Shown here piece by piece: positions 18,336-26,854 of a DNA stretch of 64,000 nucleotides; position 1 is the first letter of the stretch; each line of letters begins with the position of its first letter. The DNA is taken from the NCBI GenBank assembly GCA_050015675.1, contig JBEKAY010000007.1:1-64000 (forward strand). Direction: 5' to 3'. The DNA comes from Fen-1298 sp050015675. GTDB lineage: Bacteria; Bacteroidota; Ignavibacteria; UBA10030. The notes under the pieces were generated by a model. The model saw nothing but the letters and a program-made list of their open reading frames with translations, had not been told where the DNA came from and made no database searches. Both the position numbers and the translations under genes were made by a program.

Positions 18336-18405
18336 ATCAATTGGAAGAAACGTCCTGCCTTGAGACAAAAGAGTGATCCTTTAAAATATTCGATAAGGTA
18401 CGAAA

Positions 18406-19296
18406 ATGAGCTCACTTCTTGCGGCACTCAAAAATAATAAAGTTCTTGTTTCAGATGGTGCTTGGGGTACATTTCTGCATCAACGTGGGCTGCAACCCGG
18501 AGAATGTCCGGAGTTGTGGAACGTCACTCATCGCAGTGATGTGTTTTCGATTGCAAAAAGTTATATCGACGCAGGTGCGGATATTATTCTCACCAACAGC
18601 TTTGGCGGCAGTCCATCTAAATTGGAACATTACGGATTGCAGGATCGTACTACCGAATTAAACGAAGCTGCTGCTGCTATCTCGAGAGAAGCAGCGGGTG
18701 GAGATCATCTCGTGCTTGGTTCAATTGGTCCCACAGGCGTTATGTTGATGATGGGACAGGTATCTGCAGAGACATTGTATGAAGGATTTTGTATTCAGGC
18801 AGCGGCTCTTAAAAAAGGAGGCGTCGATGCCATGTGTGTGGAAACAATGTCCGATCTTGAGGAAGCGTGTATCGCGATTCGTGCAGCTCGTGAGTCTACC
18901 GGATTGGAAGTTGCGTGCACGTTTACTTTTGAAAAAACAATCAGCAGTGAATACCGTACCATGATGGGTGTCTCACCTGCTGACATGGTTGGGGCGGTTA
19001 AAGAAGCCGGCGCTTCTGTCATTGGGACGAATTGTGGAAATGGATTCGATCAAATGATTGAAATCGTAAAGGAAATCAGAAGTGTTGATCTATCAACTCC
19101 CATCCTTGTCCATGCTAACGCGGGCAAACCCTTATTTCAAGACGGTAAGACGGTGTTTCCAGAAACACCGGAGATGATGGTTGCAAAAGTCCAGGATTTG
19201 ATTAAGAGTGGAGCGAACATCATAGGTGGGTGTTGCGGCACAACACCAGCCCATATTCAGGCGTTGGCGTGTGCGATAAAATCAAAAATAATATAA
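18406..19296 (+). CDS. Homocysteine S-methyltransferase-family protein (MetH module 1 type)
   Basis: 296-residue TIM-barrel protein corresponding to the first domain of MetH alone. The zinc-thiolate site is complete: Cys210 in GTNCGNG and Cys276-Cys277 in GGCCGTTP. Other family marks are SDGAWGTFL, DIILTNSFGG, GSIGPTG and VHANAGKP. The zinc site normally activates a thiol acceptor such as homocysteine. It could accept methyl from the corrinoid protein encoded just upstream and make methionine, or act on another thiol. There is no SAM-binding or pterin domain in this polypeptide; those modules are encoded elsewhere in the cluster. A sialate-acetylesterase-type gene starts 16 nt after its stop. 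Confidence 0.88.
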   Translation: MSSLLAALKNNKVLVSDGAWGTFLHQRGLQPGECPELWNVTHRSDVFSIAKSYIDAGADIILTNSFGGSPSKLEHYGLQDRTTELNEAAAAISREAAGGDHLVLGSIGPTGVMLMMGQVSAETLYEGFCIQAAALKKGGVDAMCVETMSDLEEACIAIRAARESTGLEVACTFTFEKTISSEYRTMMGVSPADMVGAVKEAGASVIGTNCGNGFDQMIEIVKEIRSVDLSTPILVHANAGKPLFQDGKTVFPETPEMMVAKVQDLIKSGANIIGGCCGTTPAHIQALACAIKSKII

Positions 19297-19312
19297 AGCT
19301 CGAAAGTACCCA

Positions 19313-21262
19313 ATGAAATCAAACCTATTCAAATTCGTAGTGCTTCTTCTTTGCATCCTAATTGTATCAATTTCTTTAATGGGTCAGATAAAACTTCCAA
19401 AGTTAATCAGCGACGGGATGGTGTTACAGCGAGATGCCGATGTGAAGATATGGGGTTGGGCTGCAAAGAACGAACCGATCACTGTCCAATTCCTAGATTC
19501 CACATATCGCACAGTCACAGATTCTCTCGGAACATGGACCATTCGTCTCGCTCCGTTATCTGCGGGCGGCCCATATACGATGACCTTCATTGCTTCTGAC
19601 ACTATTCACATTCAGGACATCATGGTGGGGGATGTTTGGATCTGCTCTGGTCAATCCAATATGGAGCTACCGGTTCAACGAGTCAGACTTCGGTATGAGA
19701 AGGAAATTGCTAATTCAGATAATCCGTCCATCCGATGTTTTACAGTGCCACAAAAATATAATTTTAATCTACCTCAAAACGATGTGGAATCGGGCTGCTG
19801 GTTGGCGACAAATCCAAAGACTGTGTTATCGTTCTCAGCTGCAGCTTATTTTTTTGCGAAGGAATTATTCGACACCTATAAGATTCCGATCGGTTTGATT
19901 CATACAAGCCTCGGCGGATCTCCGGCAGAATCATGGATGAGCGAAGAAGCTCTAAAGCAATTCCCAAATCATTTTCAGGAGGCGCAAAAATTTAAAGACA
20001 GCTCTCTTATTCATCAGATTGAAAGTCAGGACAGTGCCAGAATACAATCTTGGTATGAAAAGCTCAGAGAAAAGGATGAAGGCTTCCAGCCATCCCACAA
20101 GTCATGGAATGATCCCACGTTAAACACTTTCAAATGGTCGACGATGAAGATTCCGGGTTATTGGTCAAATACAAAACTTGGAAATGTGAATGGTGTTGTT
20201 TGGTTTAGAAAGGAATTTAAAATTCCTCCTTCGATGGCTGGATTGCCTGCAAAACTAAATCTTGGTAGAATAGTTGACGCAGATTCAGTTTTTATAAATG
20301 GCGTTTTTGTCGGAACAACAAGTTACCAGTACCCACCGCGAAGATATGAAGTTCCAGCCGGTGTTCTGAACAAGGGGAAAAATATTATTGCAGTGAGGGT
20401 CATAAATGAACAAGGATCCGGTGGATTCGTTTTAGACAAGCCGTATGAAATAACTGTTGATGGACAAACCATCGACCTTAAAGGAAACTGGCGGTACCAC
20501 CTTGGAGCGACTATGGAACCGCTTGCCAGTCAGACCTTTATCCGATGGAAACCGTTGGGATTGTATAATGCGATGATCAACCCTTTGCTCAACTATCGGA
20601 TAAAAGGGGTCATTTGGTATCAAGGGGAAGCCAATACGGGGCGATCAGCGGAATACAAGAATTTGTTTTCTGCATTGATACAGGATTGGAGATCCCATTG
20701 GAATCAGGGAGATTTTCCGTTCCTCTTCGTTCAGCTTCCCAATTTTATGGAATCAAAAAGCAAACCATCGGAAAGCAATTGGGCATTATTACGGGAAGCA
20801 CAACTGAAGACATTATCTGTACCGAATACTGGGATGGCGGTTACGATAGATATTGGCGAATGGAATGATATTCACCCGCTGAATAAAAAGGAGGTTGGCA
20901 AACGGCTTGCTCTTGCTGCTCAAAAAGTTGCGTATGGTAATACAACAATTGTCCATTCTGGCCCTCTGTATCAATCCATGAAGATAGAAGGTCGCAACGT
21001 CATTCTGACATTCAACAATATTGGCTCTGGGTTGGTTGCGAAAGGTGGTAAAAAATTAAAATGTTTTGCTATTGCAGGAGTTGATAAACACTTTGTATGG
21101 GCAAACGCGAAAATAGAGAAGGACAAGGTTATAGTTTGGAGCGATAAAGTGTCCGATCCTGTCTCCGTCCGTTATGCCTGGGCAGATAATCCTGAAGGAG
21201 CTAATTTCTATAACAAAGAAGGTTTGCCGGCATCACCTTTCGGAACCGATGAATTCAAATAA
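19313..21262 (+). CDS. Sialate O-acetylesterase-type (SGNH) carbohydrate esterase
   Basis: Secreted 649-residue esterase. Signal peptide with core FVVLLLCILIVSISLMG, mature start near IKLPKLISDGMVLQ. The SGNH nucleophile block is WICSGQSNMELP near residue 110. An inserted beta-sandwich (about 260-375, galactose-binding-like, VNGVVWFRKEF) precedes GVIWYQGEANT, and the Asp-x-x-His dyad is likely IGEWNDIHPL near residue 520. The family removes acetyl groups from sugars; many members in polysaccharide loci act on acetylated xylan or other hemicellulose rather than sialic acid. Here the location next to GH115 and GH43 supports xylan. It sits inside the methyltransferase gene group, 16 nt after the previous stop. 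Confidence 0.88.
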   Translation: MKSNLFKFVVLLLCILIVSISLMGQIKLPKLISDGMVLQRDADVKIWGWAAKNEPITVQFLDSTYRTVTDSLGTWTIRLAPLSAGGPYTMTFIASDTIHIQDIMVGDVWICSGQSNMELPVQRVRLRYEKEIANSDNPSIRCFTVPQKYNFNLPQNDVESGCWLATNPKTVLSFSAAAYFFAKELFDTYKIPIGLIHTSLGGSPAESWMSEEALKQFPNHFQEAQKFKDSSLIHQIESQDSARIQSWYEKLREKDEGFQPSHKSWNDPTLNTFKWSTMKIPGYWSNTKLGNVNGVVWFRKEFKIPPSMAGLPAKLNLGRIVDADSVFINGVFVGTTSYQYPPRRYEVPAGVLNKGKNIIAVRVINEQGSGGFVLDKPYEITVDGQTIDLKGNWRYHLGATMEPLASQTFIRWKPLGLYNAMINPLLNYRIKGVIWYQGEANTGRSAEYKNLFSALIQDWRSHWNQGDFPFLFVQLPNFMESKSKPSESNWALLREAQLKTLSVPNTGMAVTIDIGEWNDIHPLNKKEVGKRLALAAQKVAYGNTTIVHSGPLYQSMKIEGRNVILTFNNIGSGLVAKGGKKLKCFAIAGVDKHFVWANAKIEKDKVIVWSDKVSDPVSVRYAWADNPEGANFYNKEGLPASPFGTDEFK

Positions 21263-21296
21263 ACACAATCATTCTCCTTCACAAAAGGGATACTCC

Positions 21297-21368
21297 ATGA
21301 AATATTTCATGGCAATATTATTCTTCTCCGCTTTTAATTTTATCGCTTGCAGTCTAGGACATTTATAG
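21297..21368 (+). CDS. 23-residue hydrophobic peptide or lipoprotein-signal remnant
   Basis: A short frame starts at an ATG 6 nt after AAAGGGA and encodes a hydrophobic segment with a lipobox-like end (FNFIACS) before TAG. It looks like an isolated lipoprotein signal peptide. No coding continuation in any frame joins a recognisable exported domain, so it may be a remnant or a leader. Low confidence as a real gene. Confidence 0.3.
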   Translation: MKYFMAILFFSAFNFIACSLGHL

Positions 21369-21417
21369 AAACAAAGAAATTGGTTTTACTCAAAATGAAA
21401 AAGCAACTACGGGTCGG

Positions 21418-22182
21418 ATGATGGGAAAGCAATTCCACCAATTAGCTCTTGGAGAGAATACTTTTCAGGTGGAAATTCCTCTTGAATATATTTCCATCGA
21501 TAAAAAGGAAATCGCTTTTGCTCTAGGATATACAAATGGAATGCTGCCGGAACACTTCGACGAGATGATCGATGGAGTGATGAGCCGAACTCCAGAGCTT
21601 TGTAAAGTTCAAACCGGTTTTCGGTTGCTCAACATCGACACGACGGTCGGAAGAAAGGCGAATATACGGGTCGGCGAAATTGATTTTCACACACAGCAAA
21701 TTGTTGCCTTACAGCTAAGACATGCAGATCAAATCGTTTTCTTTCTTTGCTCTATAGGTTCAGGAATGGAACAATGGTCAAAGCAGTGCGCTCGTGAAGG
21801 CGATCAGACGATGAGTTATTTTGTGGATACTGTTGCATCCTTCGCCGTCGAAACGGCAGTAGATGTTTTGCATGATCATCTGACCCAGTATCTCAAGACT
21901 CAAGGGTTGAATGTCACCAATAGGTACAGTCCTGGATACTGTGATTGGTCTGTGGAAGAGCAGCACAAGTTGTTCTCATTTTTCCCAAAAGGATTTTGCG
22001 GAGTTTCACTGACCGATTCAGCATTAATGATTCCGATAAAATCCATTAGCGGCATCATTGGAGTTGGGAAGAATGCTGAATATACGCCGTACTTCTGTGA
22101 CGCCTGCGGCCGCAAGGATTGCACCTACAAAGCATTTCGAGAAAAAAGATCAAAAACATACATCAAAGGAAATGAACTATGA
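21418..22182 (+). CDS. MetH activation-domain-like protein
   Basis: 254-residue protein related to the C-terminal S-adenosylmethionine-binding reactivation module of methionine synthase, encoded alone. The AdoMet-site motif R-x-S-P-G-Y is present (Arg169 to Tyr174), followed by WSVEEQHKLFSFF. The C-terminal tail has a Cys cluster (Cys227, Cys230, Cys235 in FCDACGRKDC) that appears in stand-alone members of this family and may bind metal. Its likely job is reductive remethylation of the oxidised corrinoid protein. Its last 4 nt overlap the start of the UroD-type gene (ATGA), indicating translational coupling. Upstream residues are uncertain because no strong ribosome site precedes ATG 21418. 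Confidence 0.82.
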   Translation: MMGKQFHQLALGENTFQVEIPLEYISIDKKEIAFALGYTNGMLPEHFDEMIDGVMSRTPELCKVQTGFRLLNIDTTVGRKANIRVGEIDFHTQQIVALQLRHADQIVFFLCSIGSGMEQWSKQCAREGDQTMSYFVDTVASFAVETAVDVLHDHLTQYLKTQGLNVTNRYSPGYCDWSVEEQHKLFSFFPKGFCGVSLTDSALMIPIKSISGIIGVGKNAEYTPYFCDACGRKDCTYKAFREKRSKTYIKGNEL

Positions 22183-23204
22183 CAGATCAACAATGGGAAA
22201 TGCTTCAGAGGGTAATGAAGGGAGAAGTTTTAAATCCGTTACCGGTCGGTTTTATTATTGATTGTCCATGGCTGCCGAATTGGTACGGCATTAATATTCT
22301 GGATTATTTTTCAAACGATGAATTATGGTTGAAGGCGAATCTGAAAGCACTCAAGGATTTTCCAGATGTTATGTTTCTGCCAGGGTTCTGGTCGGAATTC
22401 GGTATGTGTACGGAACCATCGGCGTTTGGAGCACGCTGTGTATTCCCGACGAACGAATTTCCACATGCACATAAAATCATCCGATCGGTTGACGATATAG
22501 ATTCGCTTCTGCAACCGAATCCGAAAACGGATGGTCTTTTACCGTTCGTGCTCAATCGGTTAAAACTTGCGCAACCCAAGATTGAGGCAGCAGGGCATAA
22601 AATTCGATTTGCCGTTGCTCGCGGTCCTCTAAATATCGCCAGCTATCTGATGGGCTCGACAGAGTTCCTGACGACCATGATGATGCAGCCGGAAAAAGCT
22701 GAAGCGCTCATGAAAAAAATTACGATGTACCTCAAAGATTGGCTGCAACTGCAAATGGAAACATTTCCATCCATCGATGGCATTTTTATGCTGGACGACA
22801 TTATCGGTTTTATGGGGGAAGAAGAATTCCGTGTCTTCGGAATGCCATATTTTAAGGAACTATATGATGCAAATGTTTCCGTCAAATTTTTACATAATGA
22901 TGCACCCTGCAAAGTATCTGCGCCTATGCTGCCAGAGATAGGAGTAAACCTCTTTAATATGGGATTCGATATTTCTTTGAATGAATTGAAACAAATGACT
23001 CAAAACAGAGTAACACTAATTGGTAATATTCCTCCAAGAGATGTTTTAGCGAGCGGCGATGTTACCAAGGTAACCGAAACAACTGTTCAGCTTGTAAATT
23101 CACTGCAGGATAAATCGAAAGTAATTTTTTCTTGTGGAGGAGGAATGCCGCCAGGAGTTAGCTCAGAAAATATTGCTGCATTTATGAAAACCGTAAGAAA
23201 ATAG
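22179..23204 (+). CDS. Uroporphyrinogen-decarboxylase-fold methyltransferase (MtaA/MtbA/MT-I type)
   Basis: 341-residue UroD-family protein. It does not look like a haem-pathway HemE. It resembles corrinoid-dependent methyltransferases of the MtaA type, with likely zinc ligands His239 and Cys244 (FLHNDAPC) and Cys319 (FSCGGGMPPG). Other conserved pieces are ARGPLNIASYLMG and IFMLDDIIGFMG. In this superfamily the zinc site activates a thiol or an ether/alcohol oxygen next to a methyl group. Coupled to the activation-type gene and close to a corrinoid protein gene, it is the best candidate for the substrate-specific methyltransferase. Substrate proposed here (4-O-methyl-glucuronate) is inference from context. 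Confidence 0.82.
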   Translation: MTDQQWEMLQRVMKGEVLNPLPVGFIIDCPWLPNWYGINILDYFSNDELWLKANLKALKDFPDVMFLPGFWSEFGMCTEPSAFGARCVFPTNEFPHAHKIIRSVDDIDSLLQPNPKTDGLLPFVLNRLKLAQPKIEAAGHKIRFAVARGPLNIASYLMGSTEFLTTMMMQPEKAEALMKKITMYLKDWLQLQMETFPSIDGIFMLDDIIGFMGEEEFRVFGMPYFKELYDANVSVKFLHNDAPCKVSAPMLPEIGVNLFNMGFDISLNELKQMTQNRVTLIGNIPPRDVLASGDVTKVTETTVQLVNSLQDKSKVIFSCGGGMPPGVSSENIAAFMKTVRK

Positions 23205-23287
23205 TCATTCAAGGAACGCGCAGGCATCTAAATCGGATGATACTTTAATCAATCGCTAAATGAATATGTAGTAAGAAAATTCTTGTT

Positions 23288-24157
23288 ATGAGAAGACGTG
23301 AGTTTTTCAAATACACTGCCGCCACTGCGGGCGCTTTTGCATTCTTACCCGTAGAAAAGATCTTTGCTGCCGGAGCAGAGAAGAAATTTGCATATGACAT
23401 TGTGACGCTCGGGAAAACAGGCATCAAAGTATCGCGATTGGCTATGGGAACCGGTACACAAGGATTCGATCATCGATCACATCAGACAAGAAAACTTGGT
23501 ATAAAAGGTGTTGCTGATCTTCTCAGTGCAGCGTATGACCGAGGCCTGAATTTTTGGGATTCGGCAGATGAGTACGGTTCGCATCCTCACCTGAAAGAAG
23601 CGCTCAAGCGTGTGCCGCGTGAAAAAGTGGTGATACTCACCAAGACACATGCCACATCCGCTGATGAAATGAAATCTGATCTTGATCGCTTTCGAGAAGA
23701 ACTTGGTACAGATTATCTTGACATTGTGTTGCTGCATTTCATGACGAATTCGAACTGGCCAAGTAAAAAACAAGGTGCTATGGAAGTCTTAACTCAAGCT
23801 CGAGAAGACGGCATCATCCGTGCTCATGGTGTTTCCTGCCATAGCTTGGAAGCATTAGAAGCCGCCGCAAATTCTGAATGGGTTCAGATTGACTTAGCCC
23901 GGATTAATCCCGATGGAGTTGCAATGGATGCCGAGGTACCGGTTGTTGTAAAAGTTTTACAGAAAATGCACGAAGATGGTAAAGGTATCATCGGAATGAA
24001 GATTCTTGGAGCGGGACATCTTCGCGATCGTATTGATGAATGTCTGAAGTTTGTTCTTAATCTTGGTTGTGTTGATGCTTTCACAATCGGACAGGAAAAT
24101 CAAGACGAAATGCGGGATCTGATAAGACGCATTCCAGCAGTGTGTGCTGAATTATAA
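23288..24157 (+). CDS. Aldo/keto reductase with Tat signal
   Basis: 289 residues. The N-terminus has a twin-arginine signal (RRREFFKYTAATAGAFAFLP), so the enzyme is probably exported folded with its NAD(P) cofactor or acts at the membrane. The barrel has the AKR elements: LGKTGIKVSRLAMGTG, the catalytic Asp-x-x-x-Tyr (WDSADEYGSH), Lys in VVILTKTH, and His in DIVLLHFM. The end of the usual cofactor-binding segment (AFTIGQENQDEM) is present. It lies 83 nt after the UroD-type gene and 31 nt before an esterase gene. A role in handling a periplasmic sugar or uronic acid is possible; the substrate is unknown. Confidence 0.83.
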   Translation: MRRREFFKYTAATAGAFAFLPVEKIFAAGAEKKFAYDIVTLGKTGIKVSRLAMGTGTQGFDHRSHQTRKLGIKGVADLLSAAYDRGLNFWDSADEYGSHPHLKEALKRVPREKVVILTKTHATSADEMKSDLDRFREELGTDYLDIVLLHFMTNSNWPSKKQGAMEVLTQAREDGIIRAHGVSCHSLEALEAAANSEWVQIDLARINPDGVAMDAEVPVVVKVLQKMHEDGKGIIGMKILGAGHLRDRIDECLKFVLNLGCVDAFTIGQENQDEMRDLIRRIPAVCAEL

Positions 24158-24188
24158 TTTATCGTATTCTATCATTGGAGAAATAATC

Positions 24189-25343
24189 ATGAAAAAACTA
24201 TGTCAAGTGTACGCCGGGGTTGTAAACAGAATGACCGGAATATTTATTTTTTCCTTTACTTTATTGCTACCGTTAGGAATCATTTACGCTCAGGTCGTTG
24301 GTAGTCCATCTTTGACACAACCCCGTCAGGTTGAAATCGCCGGCTCTCAACTTCTAAAAATTAATTCTTCTATTACCGGACAGGAATATGTACTACATAT
24401 AAACTTGCCACAGCATTATGATGATACAAGCAAAACATATCCGGTTATTTATTTAATGGATAGCCAATGGGATTTTTCATTAGTAACTGCTATTTACGGA
24501 GATCAATATTATGACGGATTTATGCCAGCAGCCATTATAGTCGGTATTACTTGGGGCGGTGAAAATCCGAATTATGATAAACGACGTGCTTTTGATCTGA
24601 CACCGACTAATAACGGTCAACCATCTCAATTTGGCAATGCTGAAAAATTTCTCTCATTCATCAAGAAAGAAGCGATTCCTTTTGTTGAATCAAAATATCG
24701 AACAAAGAAAAATGAACGCACTTTGGTCGGTCATTCATTCGGCGGATTGTTCACATTATATGCCCTCTTTACTGAATCTGAATTATTCAATCGATATGTC
24801 GCGGGGAGCCCCGCTTGGGCATGGGATAATGCTTCTTTGTACAAGTATGCAGAGAAATTTTCAAAAATAAACTTATCATATCCTATCAGGGTGTATATAA
24901 CAGTCGGTGAATATGAGGATGTTCCCGGTTTAGAAAAACTATCGGCAGTTATAAGAGGCTATAAAATGAAAGGTTTGGAATTAGAAGCTCAAGTAGTTCA
25001 GGGATCCGGACATGCCGGAGTAAAACCTGAAGGATTTAACAGGGGATTGCAATATGTATTTGAACGACCGAGTATAAATATCGACCAAAGAATATTAGAT
25101 CAATATGTCGGCGAGTACGAGATCAATCCACAATTTCATATCAAGGTGGAACGCGAAGACAATAATCTTGTTGAAATTGCTCCGGACAGTTCGAAAGTGA
25201 TGGTCTATGCAAAAACGGAGAAAGATTTTTACAGGAAAGGTCAATATCATTTAATCCATTTTGAAAAGGATAAAGCCGGTAAGGTTACGGGTTTCCGAAT
25301 GGAAAGATATGAAGGAGAGTCGTTTGTGAAGAAAATTGATTAG
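24189..25343 (+). CDS. Secreted esterase, PF00756 type (CE1/BesA-like)
   Basis: About 384 residues. The start at ATG 24189 is preferred because GGAG lies 7 nt upstream and it gives a proper signal peptide ending near QVVGS; a longer frame from 24144 would overlap the previous gene. The esterase domain has YVLHINLPQHYDD, the oxyanion strand YPVIYLMDSQWDF, the nucleophile elbow GHSFGGLF, and a probable catalytic His in GSGHAGVKPEG. A C-terminal ~80-residue domain (VGEYEINPQFHIKVE) resembles the DUF3471-like tail of beta-lactamase/esterase proteins. In this locus it may remove acetyl or feruloyl groups from hemicellulose, but siderophore-type esterases share the fold. Confidence 0.82.
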   Translation: MKKLCQVYAGVVNRMTGIFIFSFTLLLPLGIIYAQVVGSPSLTQPRQVEIAGSQLLKINSSITGQEYVLHINLPQHYDDTSKTYPVIYLMDSQWDFSLVTAIYGDQYYDGFMPAAIIVGITWGGENPNYDKRRAFDLTPTNNGQPSQFGNAEKFLSFIKKEAIPFVESKYRTKKNERTLVGHSFGGLFTLYALFTESELFNRYVAGSPAWAWDNASLYKYAEKFSKINLSYPIRVYITVGEYEDVPGLEKLSAVIRGYKMKGLELEAQVVQGSGHAGVKPEGFNRGLQYVFERPSINIDQRILDQYVGEYEINPQFHIKVEREDNNLVEIAPDSSKVMVYAKTEKDFYRKGQYHLIHFEKDKAGKVTGFRMERYEGESFVKKID

Positions 25344-25397
25344 AAGCTATCTCAAAAGCAATAACATAGTCAATTTGAAACTTGTCCTCAGTTGTGA

Positions 25398-25462
25398 AGG
25401 AGTTCCACTCCTGAACTGCTAGGATTTTCAAGATACTTTGTAAGGTCGGGAGTACAACTCCC
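25398..25462. repeat. Two similar small hairpins between convergent genes
   Basis: AGGAGT-TCC-ACTCCT (25398-25412) and GGGAGT-ACA-ACTCCC (25448-25462) are near-copies of one short stem-loop, 35 bp apart, between the converging esterase and metF genes. They lack a T-run and may be a dispersed intergenic repeat that also stops transcription. Confidence 0.5.
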
Positions 25463-25495
25463 TTCCAACGTAATTCCTTAACGAAGAAACTAGAA

Positions 25496-26392
25496 TCAGT
25501 ATGACGAAATTAGACTGGCTTCTTTGATAATGACGGGAGTGATGCTTTCCCACATCACAGGCATGAGATGGATACCTCGTACACCTTCTATTTTCTGCAG
25601 TGTATGAATCATCTCAACTGCAATTTTTATCCCTTCTTCCTTTGGGTCGCGGGCCGCTTTCATCCGATCGATATATTCATCGTTTATTTTAACGCCCGGG
25701 ACTTCCTTTTTCATATGCAGCAAAGCTTTCTCCGATTTCACCGGCATGACACCGGCAAGTATCGCACATTTCTCATGCAATCCCATCTCGACAACCTTTT
25801 CCATCCAGCGGGCAAAAATTTCCATATTAAATACCGGCTGCGTCTGTATGAAACGCGCACCAGCAACTGCTTTTTTATGCAAACGAATTAACCGCATCTC
25901 AAACGGTTCGGCAAATGGATTCGCTGCAGCACCGATAAGGAACTCGGGCGCTTTTTTCATTTCTTGATTGGAAAGTAAAAAACCGCTATTCATTTTGGCG
26001 ACAGTTGCAATGAGTTGGATCGAATCCAGATCGAACACGCCTTTGGCTTCCGGTTGGTCTCCGAATTTCTGGTGATCGCCGGTGAGACAGAGTAAATTGC
26101 GAATCCCAAATGCAGCGGCGCCTAATAAATCGCTCTGGATGGCAATCCTGTTCCGGTCGCGGCATGTCATCTGCATGATCGGTTCGATGCCTTCCTCTAA
26201 TAATATCTTCGCTGAAGCAATGCTCGATAAGCGGACGAGTGCAGTTTGATTATCCGTTATATTGACAGCATCGACAACACCCTTGAAGTACTTCGACTTT
26301 TCCCGAATGACATCGCCGTCGCAGCTTCTTGGCGGACCTATCTCACCGCACACAATAAACTTATTTGATTCAATTTTTTCTTTGAATGTCAC
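25496..26392 (-). CDS. metF: 5,10-methylenetetrahydrofolate reductase
   Basis: 298-residue TIM-barrel flavoprotein of the MetF family, interconverting methylene-THF and methyl-THF. Visible motifs are FIVCGEIGPPRS at the N-terminus, DAVNITDNQTA, MQMTCRDRNRIAIQSDLLGA, LLCLTGDHQKFGD and GARFIQTQPVFN. In acetogens and other C1-oxidising anaerobes MetF works with MetV, and the gene just upstream here is MetV-like; the two coding regions overlap by 23 bp. Order in the minus-strand operon is fhs, DHPS-type methyltransferase, metV-like, metF. With no homocysteine pathway in this operon, the direction could be methyl-THF oxidation as well as reduction. Confidence 0.92.
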   Translation of the reverse strand: MTFKEKIESNKFIVCGEIGPPRSCDGDVIREKSKYFKGVVDAVNITDNQTALVRLSSIASAKILLEEGIEPIMQMTCRDRNRIAIQSDLLGAAAFGIRNLLCLTGDHQKFGDQPEAKGVFDLDSIQLIATVAKMNSGFLLSNQEMKKAPEFLIGAAANPFAEPFEMRLIRLHKKAVAGARFIQTQPVFNMEIFARWMEKVVEMGLHEKCAILAGVMPVKSEKALLHMKKEVPGVKINDEYIDRMKAARDPKEEGIKIAVEMIHTLQKIEGVRGIHLMPVMWESITPVIIKEASLISSY

Positions 26393-26828
26393 CGGAAATG
26401 ATATCCTTCACTTTTTGTTTATCATTGCGCACAAGCCAGATCGGCGCATCAATTCGCTTTTTGAATACATTCAACCAAGCAGAGGTGCCTTCCAAATTCC
26501 AGTTGTGTATTTTTTTTATCGGAAGCAACAGACTGATACGGTGCAGAAATTTCGAGCGATAATAGATTCGGTACCATACGCATTTTCGTTCCGGGAATAC
26601 CTCGCATGATCCACCTTCGCCGGTTCCGCCGCATGGGCCGTTGCGCATCCGCTTTGGACATTGTTGGCAGCAGATAAATGCGGTGGAGGACAATATGCAT
26701 TCACCGCAGTGCTGACAACCGAAGAGAGGAACTTTAACGACGTCTTCAAAGAAAAGCATAAGGCGCGAGAATTTTCTTTCCCGCGGTGATATTGGGGGCT
26801 TTCCAGATGTGACAAAATCGAGCGACAT
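26370..26828 (-). CDS. metV: MetV-like methylenetetrahydrofolate reductase C-terminal-domain protein
   Basis: 152 residues dominated by a cysteine-rich domain: FGCQHCGECILSS, then FICCQQCPKRMRNGPCGG and GGSCEVFPERKCVWYRIY. This pattern is the MTHFR C-terminal domain found in MetV, the zinc- or iron-sulfur-binding partner of MetF in acetogens. It lets MetF exchange electrons with carriers other than NAD(P)H. The first ~30 residues (SPRERKFSRLMLFFEDVVKV) fit the N-terminal helix of MetV. It overlaps metF by 23 bp and follows the methyltransferase gene by 26 nt, so all three are translated from one transcript. Confidence 0.85.
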   Translation of the reverse strand: MSLDFVTSGKPPISPRERKFSRLMLFFEDVVKVPLFGCQHCGECILSSTAFICCQQCPKRMRNGPCGGTGEGGSCEVFPERKCVWYRIYYRSKFLHRISLLLPIKKIHNWNLEGTSAWLNVFKKRIDAPIWLVRNDKQKVKDIISGDIQRKN

Positions 26829-26854
26829 GTAATGAGATTCTTTTAAAAAATATT

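Noticed and set aside
22179..23204. HemE, uroporphyrinogen decarboxylase of haem synthesis
   Set aside because: The fold matches, but the zinc-ligand pattern and corrinoid neighbours fit MtaA-type methyltransferases, and no other haem genes are nearby.
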